Assembly (NCBI GenBank): GCA_022713905.1
Contig: JAIHTM010000117.1
Coordinates: 1-7,605, forward strand
Source: Collinsella sp.
GTDB lineage: Bacteria; Actinomycetota; Coriobacteriia; Coriobacteriales; Coriobacteriaceae
Reading direction: 5' to 3'
DNA length: 7,605 bases
A model generated the notes under the pieces. The model was not told where the DNA came from, searched no databases, and was given only the letters and a program-made list of their open reading frames with translations. A program made the position numbers and the translations under genes. Shown in pieces: positions 1 through 5,712 of this stretch (position 1 is its first letter; each line of letters starts with the position of its first letter).

Positions 1-693
1 AACCCGCACGACGCGATCTGGAGCCAGGGCAACTACATGTGCGGCCTCGCCTCGCAGGTCGAGACGGCCAAGAAGTCCGGGAAACTGACCGGCGACACGC
101 TCCAGCTGACCCTCGCCGCCTACAACGCCGGCCTTGGCAGCGTCCTGAAATACGGCGGCATACCGCCCTTCACGGAGACCACCAACTACGTGAAACGGAT
201 CGTCGACCTGGCCCGGACCAAGTACACCTCCTCGGGCGGTACCGGCGATTCGGGTCCGACCGTCGGCGCGCTGAGCCCGAAACTCGTCATGAGCGACAGC
301 TGGCACGTGAACATTGAGGCCATGGGCCTGCACTACACGCGCTTCCCCGACTACGACACCTACCAGTGCACCTGGTGGGCCGCGATGCGACGCAACCAGA
401 TCGGCAAACCCGTCGACGCGCACATGGGCAACGGAGGCCAATGGAACGACACCGCAGCCCGCCTCGGATACAAGGTTGGCCGGAGCCCGAAGCCCGGCGA
501 CGTGATCTGCTTCGAGCCCGGCGTGCACGGCTCCAGCGGATACTACGGCCATGTCGCGGTCGTCGAACAGGTCAACTCCGACGGCTCGATCCTCATCAGC
601 CAATCCGGCAAAGGCTGGATGGCGGTCGTCACCGAGACGATCAGCGCGTCCGACCTCAAGGCCATGGGCGGCGGCGTCAGCTTCATTCACTAG
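1..693 (+). CDS. Lytic transglycosylase / CHAP amidase-endopeptidase of a conjugation system (VirB1-like), 5' partial
   Basis: The frame is open from the first base, so the start lies outside the window and the internal ATG at 37 is not the true start. Visible residues 1-66 are the C-terminal end of a soluble lytic transglycosylase (SLT) domain, with the family motif AAYNAG at residues 39-44. A Gly/Ser-rich linker follows. A CHAP domain runs from about residue 100 to the end; Cys123 in YQCTWW and His184 in YGHVAVVE are the expected catalytic pair, and Glu189 may be a third catalytic residue. By family knowledge, such two-domain enzymes cleave peptidoglycan glycan strands and stem peptides so that a type IV secretion channel can cross the wall. 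It should act outside the membrane; any signal peptide is out of view. The next gene begins 13 bases after the stop, so they are probably co-transcribed. Domain calls are strong; the conjugation role is inferred from context. Confidence 0.9.
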   Translation, partial: NPHDAIWSQGNYMCGLASQVETAKKSGKLTGDTLQLTLAAYNAGLGSVLKYGGIPPFTETTNYVKRIVDLARTKYTSSGGTGDSGPTVGALSPKLVMSDSWHVNIEAMGLHYTRFPDYDTYQCTWWAAMRRNQIGKPVDAHMGNGGQWNDTAARLGYKVGRSPKPGDVICFEPGVHGSSGYYGHVAVVEQVNSDGSILISQSGKGWMAVVTETISASDLKAMGGGVSFIH

Positions 694-706
694 GAAGGAA
701 AGGGAA

Positions 707-1249
707 ATGGACGAGCGCAAAAGGAACATCCTCATCATCGCGGCCACGACCGCGGCCGTCGTTCTCATGGTCGTCGCGAACATCGCCTTCATCCTCATGC
801 ATCCGTCCGGCACGGAAAATCGGAACAAGCTCGCGGCATCCGACGTCAAGGCGGAGACGTCAACGTCCACGCCGGCCGCAAGACACCAGAAACCATTGGA
901 GGTATGCGAGAAGCTCGCCCCGAAGGCCGCCGCCACATACACCTCCAAGGCCGCCGACCGCGACCGGCTCATCAAACGATACTTCGCATCCGACGCGCAG
1001 GGCCTGAACATCCCCATCGACCGAATCGCCGACCAGCCCGACGTACAGGCATCCGGCGGCATGAACGCCGGCACCTCCACGACCGCGACGTGCAGCGTCT
1101 GGACCGGCCTTGAATCGCCATGGACCCTCACATGGCGATGGACCGCCGACAAGGGCTGGAAATGCACCGGCATCAGCGGGCCGCTCGAAGGCGCGTACAC
1201 CGTCCTCGGCGACAAGGCGCCGGAGGAAGACAAGGACGACGAGAAATGA
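707..1249 (+). CDS. Single-pass membrane protein, possible VirB8/TcpC-like transfer channel component
   Basis: This 180-aa protein starts at the ATG preceded by a GGAAAGGG-type ribosome binding site at about 697-704. The frame stays open further upstream, but that part overlaps the CHAP gene and has no ribosome binding site. A charged N-terminus (MDERKR) is followed by one hydrophobic segment at about residues 8-31, predicting a short cytoplasmic tail and an external domain. The external part has three cysteines (67, 129, 153) and a small alpha+beta look: a helix rich in Ala/Lys/Tyr, then Trp-containing strands (PWTLTWRWT, GWKCTGI). That layout, membrane anchor plus a small NTF2-like external domain, is typical of VirB8/TcpC channel proteins, but I see no diagnostic motif, so this is a fold-level guess. 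The C-terminus is strongly charged (PEEDKDDEK). Its stop overlaps the next start as ATGA (1246-1249), indicating translational coupling. Confidence 0.75.
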   Translation: MDERKRNILIIAATTAAVVLMVVANIAFILMHPSGTENRNKLAASDVKAETSTSTPAARHQKPLEVCEKLAPKAAATYTSKAADRDRLIKRYFASDAQGLNIPIDRIADQPDVQASGGMNAGTSTTATCSVWTGLESPWTLTWRWTADKGWKCTGISGPLEGAYTVLGDKAPEEDKDDEK

Positions 1250-2754
1250 TCAGGACCGACAGGAAGACGGGCGAGCCGATCCTCAGCCCCAAACTCACTG
1301 CCGACCAGCTGCACGCCATGGCCAACGACCCCGGCTGGCGCCCGTGGATGCGCCTCATAGCCGAACACCCGCACGCATGGCCGGCACTCATCGACTGGTG
1401 GCACAACGCGCAGAGGCAGGGCTTCGACGCGGCTGGAGCGGCGCCGAAGCCTCCCGAATCCATGCGCCGTCGCCGCCGCGTCGCCATACCATCCGCGCCA
1501 CTGCCGCCGGAAGACGAACCAGGACAGGAACCCGTGCCGGCATCTATGGAATCTGTGGATGAGACCCGGACCGCCGAACCGGAGCCATCCCGGTCGCAAT
1601 CCTCCGTTTCCGGTTCTTCCCACGAACCGGAAACGGAACAGTCCCATCCCGACGATTCCGCGGAGAAGGCCCTGAAGGACGTCGATGGTGATTTCGCGGC
1701 ACTCGAACAGGTCGCCGACCCGGAGCCAACCGCAATGAGCCTCCCGCCCATATCGGAACCGGAACCGACGGAAACCGGGAAGACCGAGAGACCAGGAGGG
1801 CTGTCGGCGGCCGTCACCTACTCGGCCGACCTCGACGATCTGAAGGTTCGCCGCGTCTTCCCGGTCGGGAAAGCGCTCGTCGCGATCGTCATGGCCGCGA
1901 GCCTCATCGCCGTGTCCTGGATAGGACTGCAAATCAAAACCCGCCACGCCGCCGCCGTGCGGCAAGAGGCGCATGAGACCGCAATCAGCGCATGTGACTC
2001 GGCCGAAGCGACACGCAAGACCGTCCAGTCCGACCTGGACAGGACCACGGCCAAAGCCTCCAAACTACTGAAGGACACCAGTCGCGGCCAGGTCGCGGAT
2101 CCCAAGACGCTTGACGCGTTGAATCGGCTCCTGGACGCAAAGACGACCACAATCAAGGGTTCCTGCGCGCCCGACGCCGCCGTATCAGACGTGGACAGGA
2201 CCACTGAGGCGCTGCGCAGAACGACCAAAGAGCTCAAGAACCGTCTCACCGACCTCAAGACCGCAACCAAGGCCGTCACCGACAGCAAACTCGACAAGAC
2301 CGTCGACGACGCGAACGCGCTGTACAAGGAGACGGACGGCAGGGTGGCGGACGACAAGACCCGGGAGATCCTGCTGAAGGCGGTCAAGGCCCGTGACACG
2401 GACGCCATCGCGAAGGCCGTGAAGGAGGTCAACGAATCGAAGGCGGCGAAGGAGAAGGCCGACGCGGAGGCGAAAGCCAAGGCCGAACAGGAAGCAGCCG
2501 CGGCTGCCGCCGCGCAGCAGCAGGCGCAGGCATCGCAATCCCAATCGGCTTCACAGCGGCAAACGCCCTCATATTCGGGAGGAAGCCAATCGCAATCCCA
2601 AGGAAGTTCCGGATCCGGTTCCGGAACCGGACGACGCCCGTCTTCGGGAGGCTCGTCGTCCTCCGCCAATACGGTCGGAGCCTCGCCGGGATGGTCCGTG
2701 CCCACGCCATCAGACGAGGGCACCGGCTTGCCCGGAAGCGATCCGGGGTTGTGA
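1246..2754 (+). CDS. LRV-like N-terminus / transmembrane / coiled-coil surface protein of the transfer operon
   Basis: The 502-aa product starts at the ATG that overlaps the previous stop. The frame is open upstream as well, but an earlier start would lie deep inside the preceding gene. Residues about 15-60 (LTADQLHAMANDPGW, then IAEHPHAWPALIDWW) resemble one variant leucine-rich-repeat unit common in actinobacterial membrane proteins. Residues about 75-200 are Pro/Glu/Ser-rich with repeated EPE/EPET runs and probably disordered. A transmembrane segment spans about 210-228 (start ALVAIVMAASLIAV). The C-terminal side, presumably extracytoplasmic, has two cysteines (250, 307) that could form a disulfide. 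It continues with long Lys/Asp/Thr-rich helices, an Ala/Lys/Glu coiled coil at about 400-425, and a Gln/Ser/Gly-rich tail. I do not recognise a named family for the whole protein. Operon position suggests a mating-channel or cell-contact role. The frame continues past the stop as a Pro/Ser/Thr tail (see 2755-2886). Confidence 0.8.
   Translation: MIRTDRKTGEPILSPKLTADQLHAMANDPGWRPWMRLIAEHPHAWPALIDWWHNAQRQGFDAAGAAPKPPESMRRRRRVAIPSAPLPPEDEPGQEPVPASMESVDETRTAEPEPSRSQSSVSGSSHEPETEQSHPDDSAEKALKDVDGDFAALEQVADPEPTAMSLPPISEPEPTETGKTERPGGLSAAVTYSADLDDLKVRRVFPVGKALVAIVMAASLIAVSWIGLQIKTRHAAAVRQEAHETAISACDSAEATRKTVQSDLDRTTAKASKLLKDTSRGQVADPKTLDALNRLLDAKTTTIKGSCAPDAAVSDVDRTTEALRRTTKELKNRLTDLKTATKAVTDSKLDKTVDDANALYKETDGRVADDKTREILLKAVKARDTDAIAKAVKEVNESKAAKEKADAEAKAKAEQEAAAAAAAQQQAQASQSQSASQRQTPSYSGGSQSQSQGSSGSGSGTGRRPSSGGSSSSANTVGASPGWSVPTPSDEGTGLPGSDPGL
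1603..1637 (+). repeat. Perfect 14-bp inverted repeat inside the LRV/TM gene
   Basis: TCCGTTTCCGGTTC (1603-1616) and GAACCGGAAACGGA (1624-1637) are exact reverse complements around a 7-base loop. It encodes part of the Ser/Glu/Pro linker. There is no T-run after it, so it is not a normal terminator. Related GAACCGGA words recur at about 1575 and 1757 and encode EPE repeats, so codon repetition may explain part of it. Confidence 0.6.
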
Positions 2755-2886
2755 TTCGCGAAAAGAGGAGGTGCGTCCACCACGCCCACGCCATCGATGC
2801 CCTCCACGCCCTCCACGCCGACGCCCCAGCCGACGCCGTCGACCCCATCGAAGCCATCAGGCACCGACGGCGCGACCGTCGGCTGA
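2755..2886 (+). other. In-frame Pro/Ser/Thr-rich continuation after the TGA of the 1246 gene
   Basis: Directly after the TGA at 2752-2754 the same reading frame runs open for 43 codons to a second TGA at 2884-2886. It would encode a low-complexity tail (STTPTPSMPSTPSTPTPQPT and on) like the wall-spanning tails of surface proteins. No start codon in this frame is placed at a useful distance from a ribosome binding site: the ATG at 2797 is about 25 bases from the GAGGAG at 2765-2770. It is therefore most easily read as the former C-terminus of the upstream gene, cut off by a nonsense change, or as a sequencing error in the stop. A chance low-complexity extension is possible. Confidence 0.5.
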
Positions 2887-2898
2887 CGACATTCACGT

Positions 2899-2955
2899 GG
2901 CTAAACGCAGTCGGCTTGTACTGCCGGCTGCGTTTAGCCGTTTTTCGTTTTTTTT
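2899..2955 (+). terminator. Strong rho-independent terminator of the left transfer operon
   Basis: GGCTAAACGCAG (2899-2910) pairs exactly with CTGCGTTTAGCC (2928-2939). The stem extends inward through a T-G wobble and CGGC/GCCG to a 7-base loop (2916-2922), giving about 17 pairs. T-runs follow at 2941-2945 and 2948-2955. It lies 13 bases beyond the second stop (2886), which fits an operon whose last gene once ended there. Confidence 0.93.
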
Positions 2956-2972
2956 ACGGAGGCGGTTGCCAT

Positions 2973-3005
2973 CGGTATATACCGAAATGCCGATATACCG
3001 AAATG
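2973..3005 (+). promoter_or_regulatory. Candidate repressor operator: palindrome plus direct repeat
   Basis: CGGTATATACCG (2973-2984) is a perfect 12-bp palindrome. The word ATATACCGAAATG occurs twice, at 2977-2989 and 2993-3005, with a 16-bp offset; the second copy has only an imperfect inverted half. The sites sit in an AT-rich patch just upstream of the 3063 gene and overlap the likely -35 area. The layout suits a dimeric regulator, most simply the XRE domain of the 3813 gene acting on its own operon. The binding partner is inferred. Confidence 0.55.
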
Positions 3006-3024
3006 TTACATAAGGGTGTAAAAT
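2996..3024 (+). promoter_or_regulatory. Possible promoter of the 3063-5021 gene pair
   Basis: TAAAAT at 3019-3024 is a good -10 box in the only strongly AT-rich stretch before the GTG start at 3063. With a 17-base spacer the -35 would be TACCGA (2996-3001), a weak match that lies inside the second direct repeat. A weak -35 covered by an operator is common in autoregulated operons, but this is a pattern match only. Confidence 0.35.
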
Positions 3025-3062
3025 ATTCCATTAGGAATTTATGACGCGAAAAAGGAGCGGCC

Positions 3063-3767
3063 GTGTATTATCCTCCGGAACAGTTCAAGATGCTGGACGA
3101 GGCCCATGCCCTCACCGACTCATTGCAGGACCTCGCCCCGAAGCTGTACGAAACGCTGAACGCGGCACGGGCCGATCTGTTGGATCGTTATCCGTCGGAT
3201 CTGTTCTGGGACAATCAGAACAATATGAATATGCCGCGTCTGATCAACCAGCGATGCGCAAGGATCTGGAACGATGACAGCTGGGTGCTTTCCGACAAAT
3301 GCGGATACCTTCACCTAAGAGAGGGCTCGTCCGGGCTGCGCGCGATCCTGCGCCGCGTGGATCCGGTGACGGGCAAGCTGCCTAAGACGAATGCCACCAA
3401 AGCGTCCCGCGCATACTACATGCAGGAGACCTGCAAAGGGGCCGGGGCCCTCAAGAGACTTTCGCAGGACGATCTGTTCGCGCCCGATGGCGAGGTATCC
3501 CCGGATTTGAGCGACACCAGACTGATTCTGGCGTGGCAGGAAACGGATAAGGCCATTTCGGTCACGGCATACCGGCCGTTGGAAGTCGTGCCGTACGCGT
3601 ACTCGGGATCGGCTAGGAAATACGATTTCAGTCTGGATCTGCTTGACAGGCCGGTGGAGGTAAAGGACTTCACCCCGATCGAGGACAACGACGACAACCT
3701 GCTACCCAACCTCGTCTTCGACGACACAAACGAAAACGAGAGCACTGAGATTCAGGCGGAACGATAG
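3063..3767 (+). CDS. Unrecognised 234-aa protein paired with the XRE-ImmA/IrrE gene
   Basis: The start is a GTG five bases after a strong AAAGGAG (3051-3057). The next in-frame ATG, at 3090, lacks a ribosome binding site. The protein is soluble, with no signal peptide or membrane segment. Residues 1-75 look helical (KMLDEAHALTDSLQDLAPKL). The middle is mixed and contains CGYLHLREGSSG and a short-strand region (TRLILAWQETDKAISVTAYR). The last 33 residues are very acidic, with 11 Asp/Glu. I see no catalytic motif, HTH or known family signature. It ends 45 bases before the metallopeptidase start and probably shares its transcript, downstream of the operator-like repeats. By analogy with ImmA/IrrE systems it could be the regulated partner, substrate or effector, but nothing in the sequence proves this. 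Confidence 0.8.
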   Translation: MYYPPEQFKMLDEAHALTDSLQDLAPKLYETLNAARADLLDRYPSDLFWDNQNNMNMPRLINQRCARIWNDDSWVLSDKCGYLHLREGSSGLRAILRRVDPVTGKLPKTNATKASRAYYMQETCKGAGALKRLSQDDLFAPDGEVSPDLSDTRLILAWQETDKAISVTAYRPLEVVPYAYSGSARKYDFSLDLLDRPVEVKDFTPIEDNDDNLLPNLVFDDTNENESTEIQAER

Positions 3768-3798
3768 AATGGGCTTCCCTCATCGCTCCGTCGCTGAT

Positions 3799-3803
3799 AG
3801 GAG
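3799..3803 (+). promoter_or_regulatory. Ribosome binding site that fixes the 3813 start
   Basis: AGGAG ends immediately before the ATG at 3804, leaving no spacer, but lies nine bases before the second in-frame ATG at 3813. The second ATG is therefore the better start, making the protein three residues shorter at the N-terminus. Confidence 0.75.
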
Positions 3804-3812
3804 ATGAAAGCC

Positions 3813-5021
3813 ATGACGGAATACCACGCCGAAAGAATCGCGCAGGCGCGGCACCTGGAAGGCATGACCCAAAGGGAATTGTCCGAGCGTTCGCACATCT
3901 CCCAATCGAAACTCAGCAAGTTGCAGAACGGCTTTATCGTCTTCAAAGAAAACGAGGCCAGGTCGATCGCCGCGGCGCTGGGCTTCCCGGTATCGTATTT
4001 CACGCGCGAGGATCCCATACTGCCCATGACGGCGGTCACGTATCGCAAGACCAGCAAATCCAGCATGGGAGAGCTGTCTGCCGTATCGATCGAGTATTCC
4101 GAACTATGCGCCACGGTGTCGCGACTGTCCGGTCTTCTGGGCATGACTGCCGGCAAGACCGCTTGGATCCGGAAGATCGCCCCGCGTACACCGGAGCTTT
4201 CCGTCTCCGAAATCGACCGTATTGCCAATCAGGCGAGAACATGCATGGGGTTGGAACCCGTTGGTCCGATTGGAAACCTGACCCGCAGCCTGGAAAGGCA
4301 GGGCATTGTGGTGGCTCCGATGAAGTCCACCGGTGGCAGCGATGATGGGAAGACGAGGCTGACGAGCGAAGGCATCACATATCCGCAATGCGAGGGAATG
4401 CCATGCATCGGATACTCCGCCGGCAAACGCATCGGCGGCGACCGACAGCGCTTCACCAAGGCGCATGAACTGGGACATCTTATACTGCATCGGTTCCGCA
4501 GGCCCGATACACCGCAGCAGATGGAGCGTGAGGCGCATCTGTTCGCGGGAGCGTTGCTGCTGCCCGCCGAGGATATGTCGCGCACCGTCCAGAGGAACGC
4601 CACGTTAAGCGACTTCCTCAAAATCAAATCGGGCTGGGGCGCCTCCATCGCCGCGTCAATCAGCCGTGCTCGCGCGCTGGGCATCATCAGCTCCGAACGC
4701 TATCGTTCCTTGCAGATCCAATTGTCCAGCCGGGGATGGCGCAAACAGGAACCCGTCAATGTGGGGGAGGAGCATCCGCTGCTGCTCAAGCAGATGATCC
4801 AGGCCGTTTTCGGAGTCGGCTCAAGCATCGGTGGCGAGCAGGCGATTAAGTCCTTCGACGCGGCCGGCAAGCTCGCAATCCCGTTCCGCTATCTTGACTG
4901 CTGGTCCGACGGTCTCGTCGAAGAAGGCGTGGAATTCGGCTTCGTCGAGGATCGAATCAATTCGGTCGCCAGCGACCGTGTCCGTCATGATGTGGAACGG
5001 GAACGCATTCCCGTCGGCTGA
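3813..5021 (+). CDS. XRE-family HTH regulator fused to ImmA/IrrE zinc metallopeptidase
   Basis: This is a 402-aa protein. Residues about 5-62 form an XRE/Cro-C1 helix-turn-helix (MTQRELSERSHISQSKLSKL, then a typical SIAAALGFPVSYF ending). After a helical middle comes an ImmA/IrrE (COG2856-type) peptidase domain. Its zinc motif HELGH has His218, Glu219 and His222; EREAHLFAGALLLP follows at about 238-251 and holds the likely third ligand (Glu240). About 100 C-terminal residues, including a GEEHPLLLKQMI segment usual in these proteins, have no function I can assign. In ICEBs1 the separate protease ImmA cleaves the separate repressor ImmR; here DNA binding and protease are one chain. It may bind the repeats at 2973-3005 and respond to DNA damage or another signal, acting on itself or on the 3063 product. 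Family assignment is firm; target and trigger are inference. Confidence 0.93.
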   Translation: MTEYHAERIAQARHLEGMTQRELSERSHISQSKLSKLQNGFIVFKENEARSIAAALGFPVSYFTREDPILPMTAVTYRKTSKSSMGELSAVSIEYSELCATVSRLSGLLGMTAGKTAWIRKIAPRTPELSVSEIDRIANQARTCMGLEPVGPIGNLTRSLERQGIVVAPMKSTGGSDDGKTRLTSEGITYPQCEGMPCIGYSAGKRIGGDRQRFTKAHELGHLILHRFRRPDTPQQMEREAHLFAGALLLPAEDMSRTVQRNATLSDFLKIKSGWGASIAASISRARALGIISSERYRSLQIQLSSRGWRKQEPVNVGEEHPLLLKQMIQAVFGVGSSIGGEQAIKSFDAAGKLAIPFRYLDCWSDGLVEEGVEFGFVEDRINSVASDRVRHDVERERIPVG

Positions 5022-5051
5022 GGCCTAGCCTGGTTGGGGCTCGCGGCGGAC

Positions 5052-5080
5052 TTCCCAAAATGCGGGGACACGACTAATAT
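5052..5080 (+). promoter_or_regulatory. Weak candidate promoter before the antitoxin-like remnant
   Basis: TAATAT (5075-5080) lies 17 bases after TTCCCA (5052-5057), which matches four of six -35 positions. It would give a transcript with a roughly 140-base leader before the GTG at 5227. The rest of 5022-5226 shows no convincing gene, tRNA or terminator. Confidence 0.25.
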
Positions 5081-5226
5081 GGCGGATAACAGCAGCTCCC
5101 TAAGCCTACTCGCAGTGCTCAAACCAGGGGGCTCTTTCCATATCGGGACGGAATCCAGGCTGGCCGTGAAGACGGACTTACCTCGCGTTCAGGGTTCGTG
5201 CGCCCGCATGACGATGGGAGTGAACA

Positions 5227-5397
5227 GTGAGCGATTTCAGCGAACGCGACGGGCAGCTGCTGGCATTGTTCGGCATGACCGAGGAGCAGGTGCGCGAGGC
5301 CGAGATGATCGCCGAATCCGAGACCATCCCGGATGGTCTCGTGGGGCCGGTCTATTACGGGCGTCACCATACTGATGCTTCTCGGCTTGGTTCATGA
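5227..5397 (+). pseudogene. Truncated antitoxin-like reading frame (N-terminal part only)
   Basis: GTG at 5227 follows GGGAG (5216-5220) with a six-base spacer and opens a 56-aa frame. The residues DGQLLALFGMTEEQVREAEM, then IAESETIPDGLVGPVYYGRH, resemble the N-terminal segment of actinobacterial ribbon-helix-helix antitoxins, in which a GPVYYGR-like motif precedes the DNA-binding domain. Here the frame breaks off ten residues after GRH, in DASRLGS and a stop, so the ribbon-helix-helix part is missing and no toxin gene follows. The sequence after the stop is AT-rich non-coding DNA unlike the upstream part, suggesting a deletion or insertion junction close to 5370-5400. A functional short peptide cannot be ruled out. 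The family likeness is from memory of typical sequences. Confidence 0.5.
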
Positions 5398-5403
5398 CGG
5401 GAT

Positions 5404-5460
5404 TTTTCTCTGAATTCGGTGTTCTTTTCTCTGAATTTAGAGAAAGATTCAGAGATTCAG
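5404..5460. repeat. Iteron-like cluster: direct repeats 21 bp apart plus an inverted copy
   Basis: TTTTCTCTGAATT occurs at 5404-5416 and 5425-5437, exactly 21 bp apart, or two helical turns. Its core TCTCTGAAT (5428-5436) has an exact inverted copy ATTCAGAGA at 5447-5455, and GATTCAG repeats again at 5454-5460. Same-face spacing of this kind suits cooperative binding of a replication initiator, relaxase accessory protein or repressor. No binding protein is identified. Confidence 0.6.
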
Positions 5461-5506
5461 GGTCGCCGTCAGACGGGCCGGGGCATAGGCCCCTAATCCA
5501 CTGAAT

Positions 5507-5610
5507 GGTGTGAAAAATGCAGGAAATGGCTCGTTCCAACGGTTTTCGGGTGTGAAAAATGGAGCGAAGAATGCAAATACTGCAAAAATGGACAATTCCA
5601 ACGATTTGAG
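5507..5610. repeat. Two diverged copies of an intergenic repeat with about 42- and 63-bp spacing
   Basis: GGTGTGAAAAATG occurs exactly at 5507-5519 and 5549-5561, 42 bp apart. A second pattern overlaps it: TGCAGGAAATGG through TTCCAACGGTTT from 5518 matches TGCAAAAATGG through TTCCAACGATTT from 5581, 63 bp apart. TTCCAACG is exact at 5534-5541 and 5596-5603. Spacings near multiples of 10.5 bp suggest protein binding, but a decayed extragenic repeat family is equally possible. Confidence 0.55.
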
Positions 5611-5654
5611 GAGCATCCGCCACCAAATTGGGCTTCCATGAGTGTTCCTTTTCC

Positions 5655-5690
5655 GCCAGCCCCGTCTTCGAGGGCGGGGACTATACTGGC
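5655..5690 (+). ncRNA. Possible structured RNA: two-part hairpin with ACTATA bulge
   Basis: GCCAG (5655-5659) pairs with CTGGC (5686-5690). Directly inside, CCCCGTC (5660-5666) pairs with GGCGGGG (5673-5679) around the loop TTCGAG, leaving ACTATA (5680-5685) bulged on the 3' side. With the terminator at 5713-5747 this could be the body of a small plus-strand RNA of roughly 90 bases or more. No known RNA family is recognised, and no clear promoter was found. On either strand the bulge sequence also resembles a -10 box (TATACT, or TATAGT on minus), so it may be a promoter instead. Confidence 0.35.
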
Positions 5691-5712
5691 TATCGGATAT
5701 TTGTTATTCATC

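Noticed and set aside
1173..1817. Minus-strand 214-codon open frame
   Set aside because: It is antisense to two supported genes, Ser/Gly/Arg-rich, and has no domain.
2607..2630. Palindrome-like run of TCCGG/ACCGG words
   Set aside because: It is explained by alternating Ser-Gly codons in the Gly/Ser tail of the 1246 gene.
2752..2754. Selenocysteine or programmed readthrough at the TGA
   Set aside because: The context TTG TGA TTC lacks the known CTA readthrough signal, and I see no SECIS-like hairpin right after it. Nonsense change or error is simpler.
1818..2864. Minus-strand 348-codon open frame
   Set aside because: It lies opposite the well-supported LRV/TM gene and reads as low-complexity Gly/Val/Asp and Ser/Ala strings. 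High-GC codon bias creates such antisense frames.
2771..3013. Plus-strand Arg/Pro-rich frame starting at GTG 2771
   Set aside because: It is an out-of-frame reading of the Pro/Ser/Thr tail that runs through the terminator hairpin. Its GTG overlaps the purine-rich stretch with no spacer.
5022..5226. tRNA or attachment site next to the GGTTCGTGC word near 5190
   Set aside because: No cloverleaf can be drawn around it, and no matching direct repeat elsewhere in the window was found.
5034..5375. Plus-strand 113-codon frame over the antitoxin remnant
   Set aside because: Its only upstream start is a TTG without a ribosome binding site, and the C-terminal half is Arg-rich antisense-like sequence. 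The 5227 frame fits better.
5404..5610. CRISPR array
   Set aside because: The repeats are too short, diverged and irregularly spaced, with no 25-40 base repeat unit and no cas genes.
5493..5639. Minus-strand 48-codon frame with a fair ribosome binding site (AAGGAA)
   Set aside because: It is made almost wholly of the 5507-5610 repeats read in reverse, giving repeated His/Ser/Phe phrases, and has no family likeness. It could be a real small peptide but is not supported.
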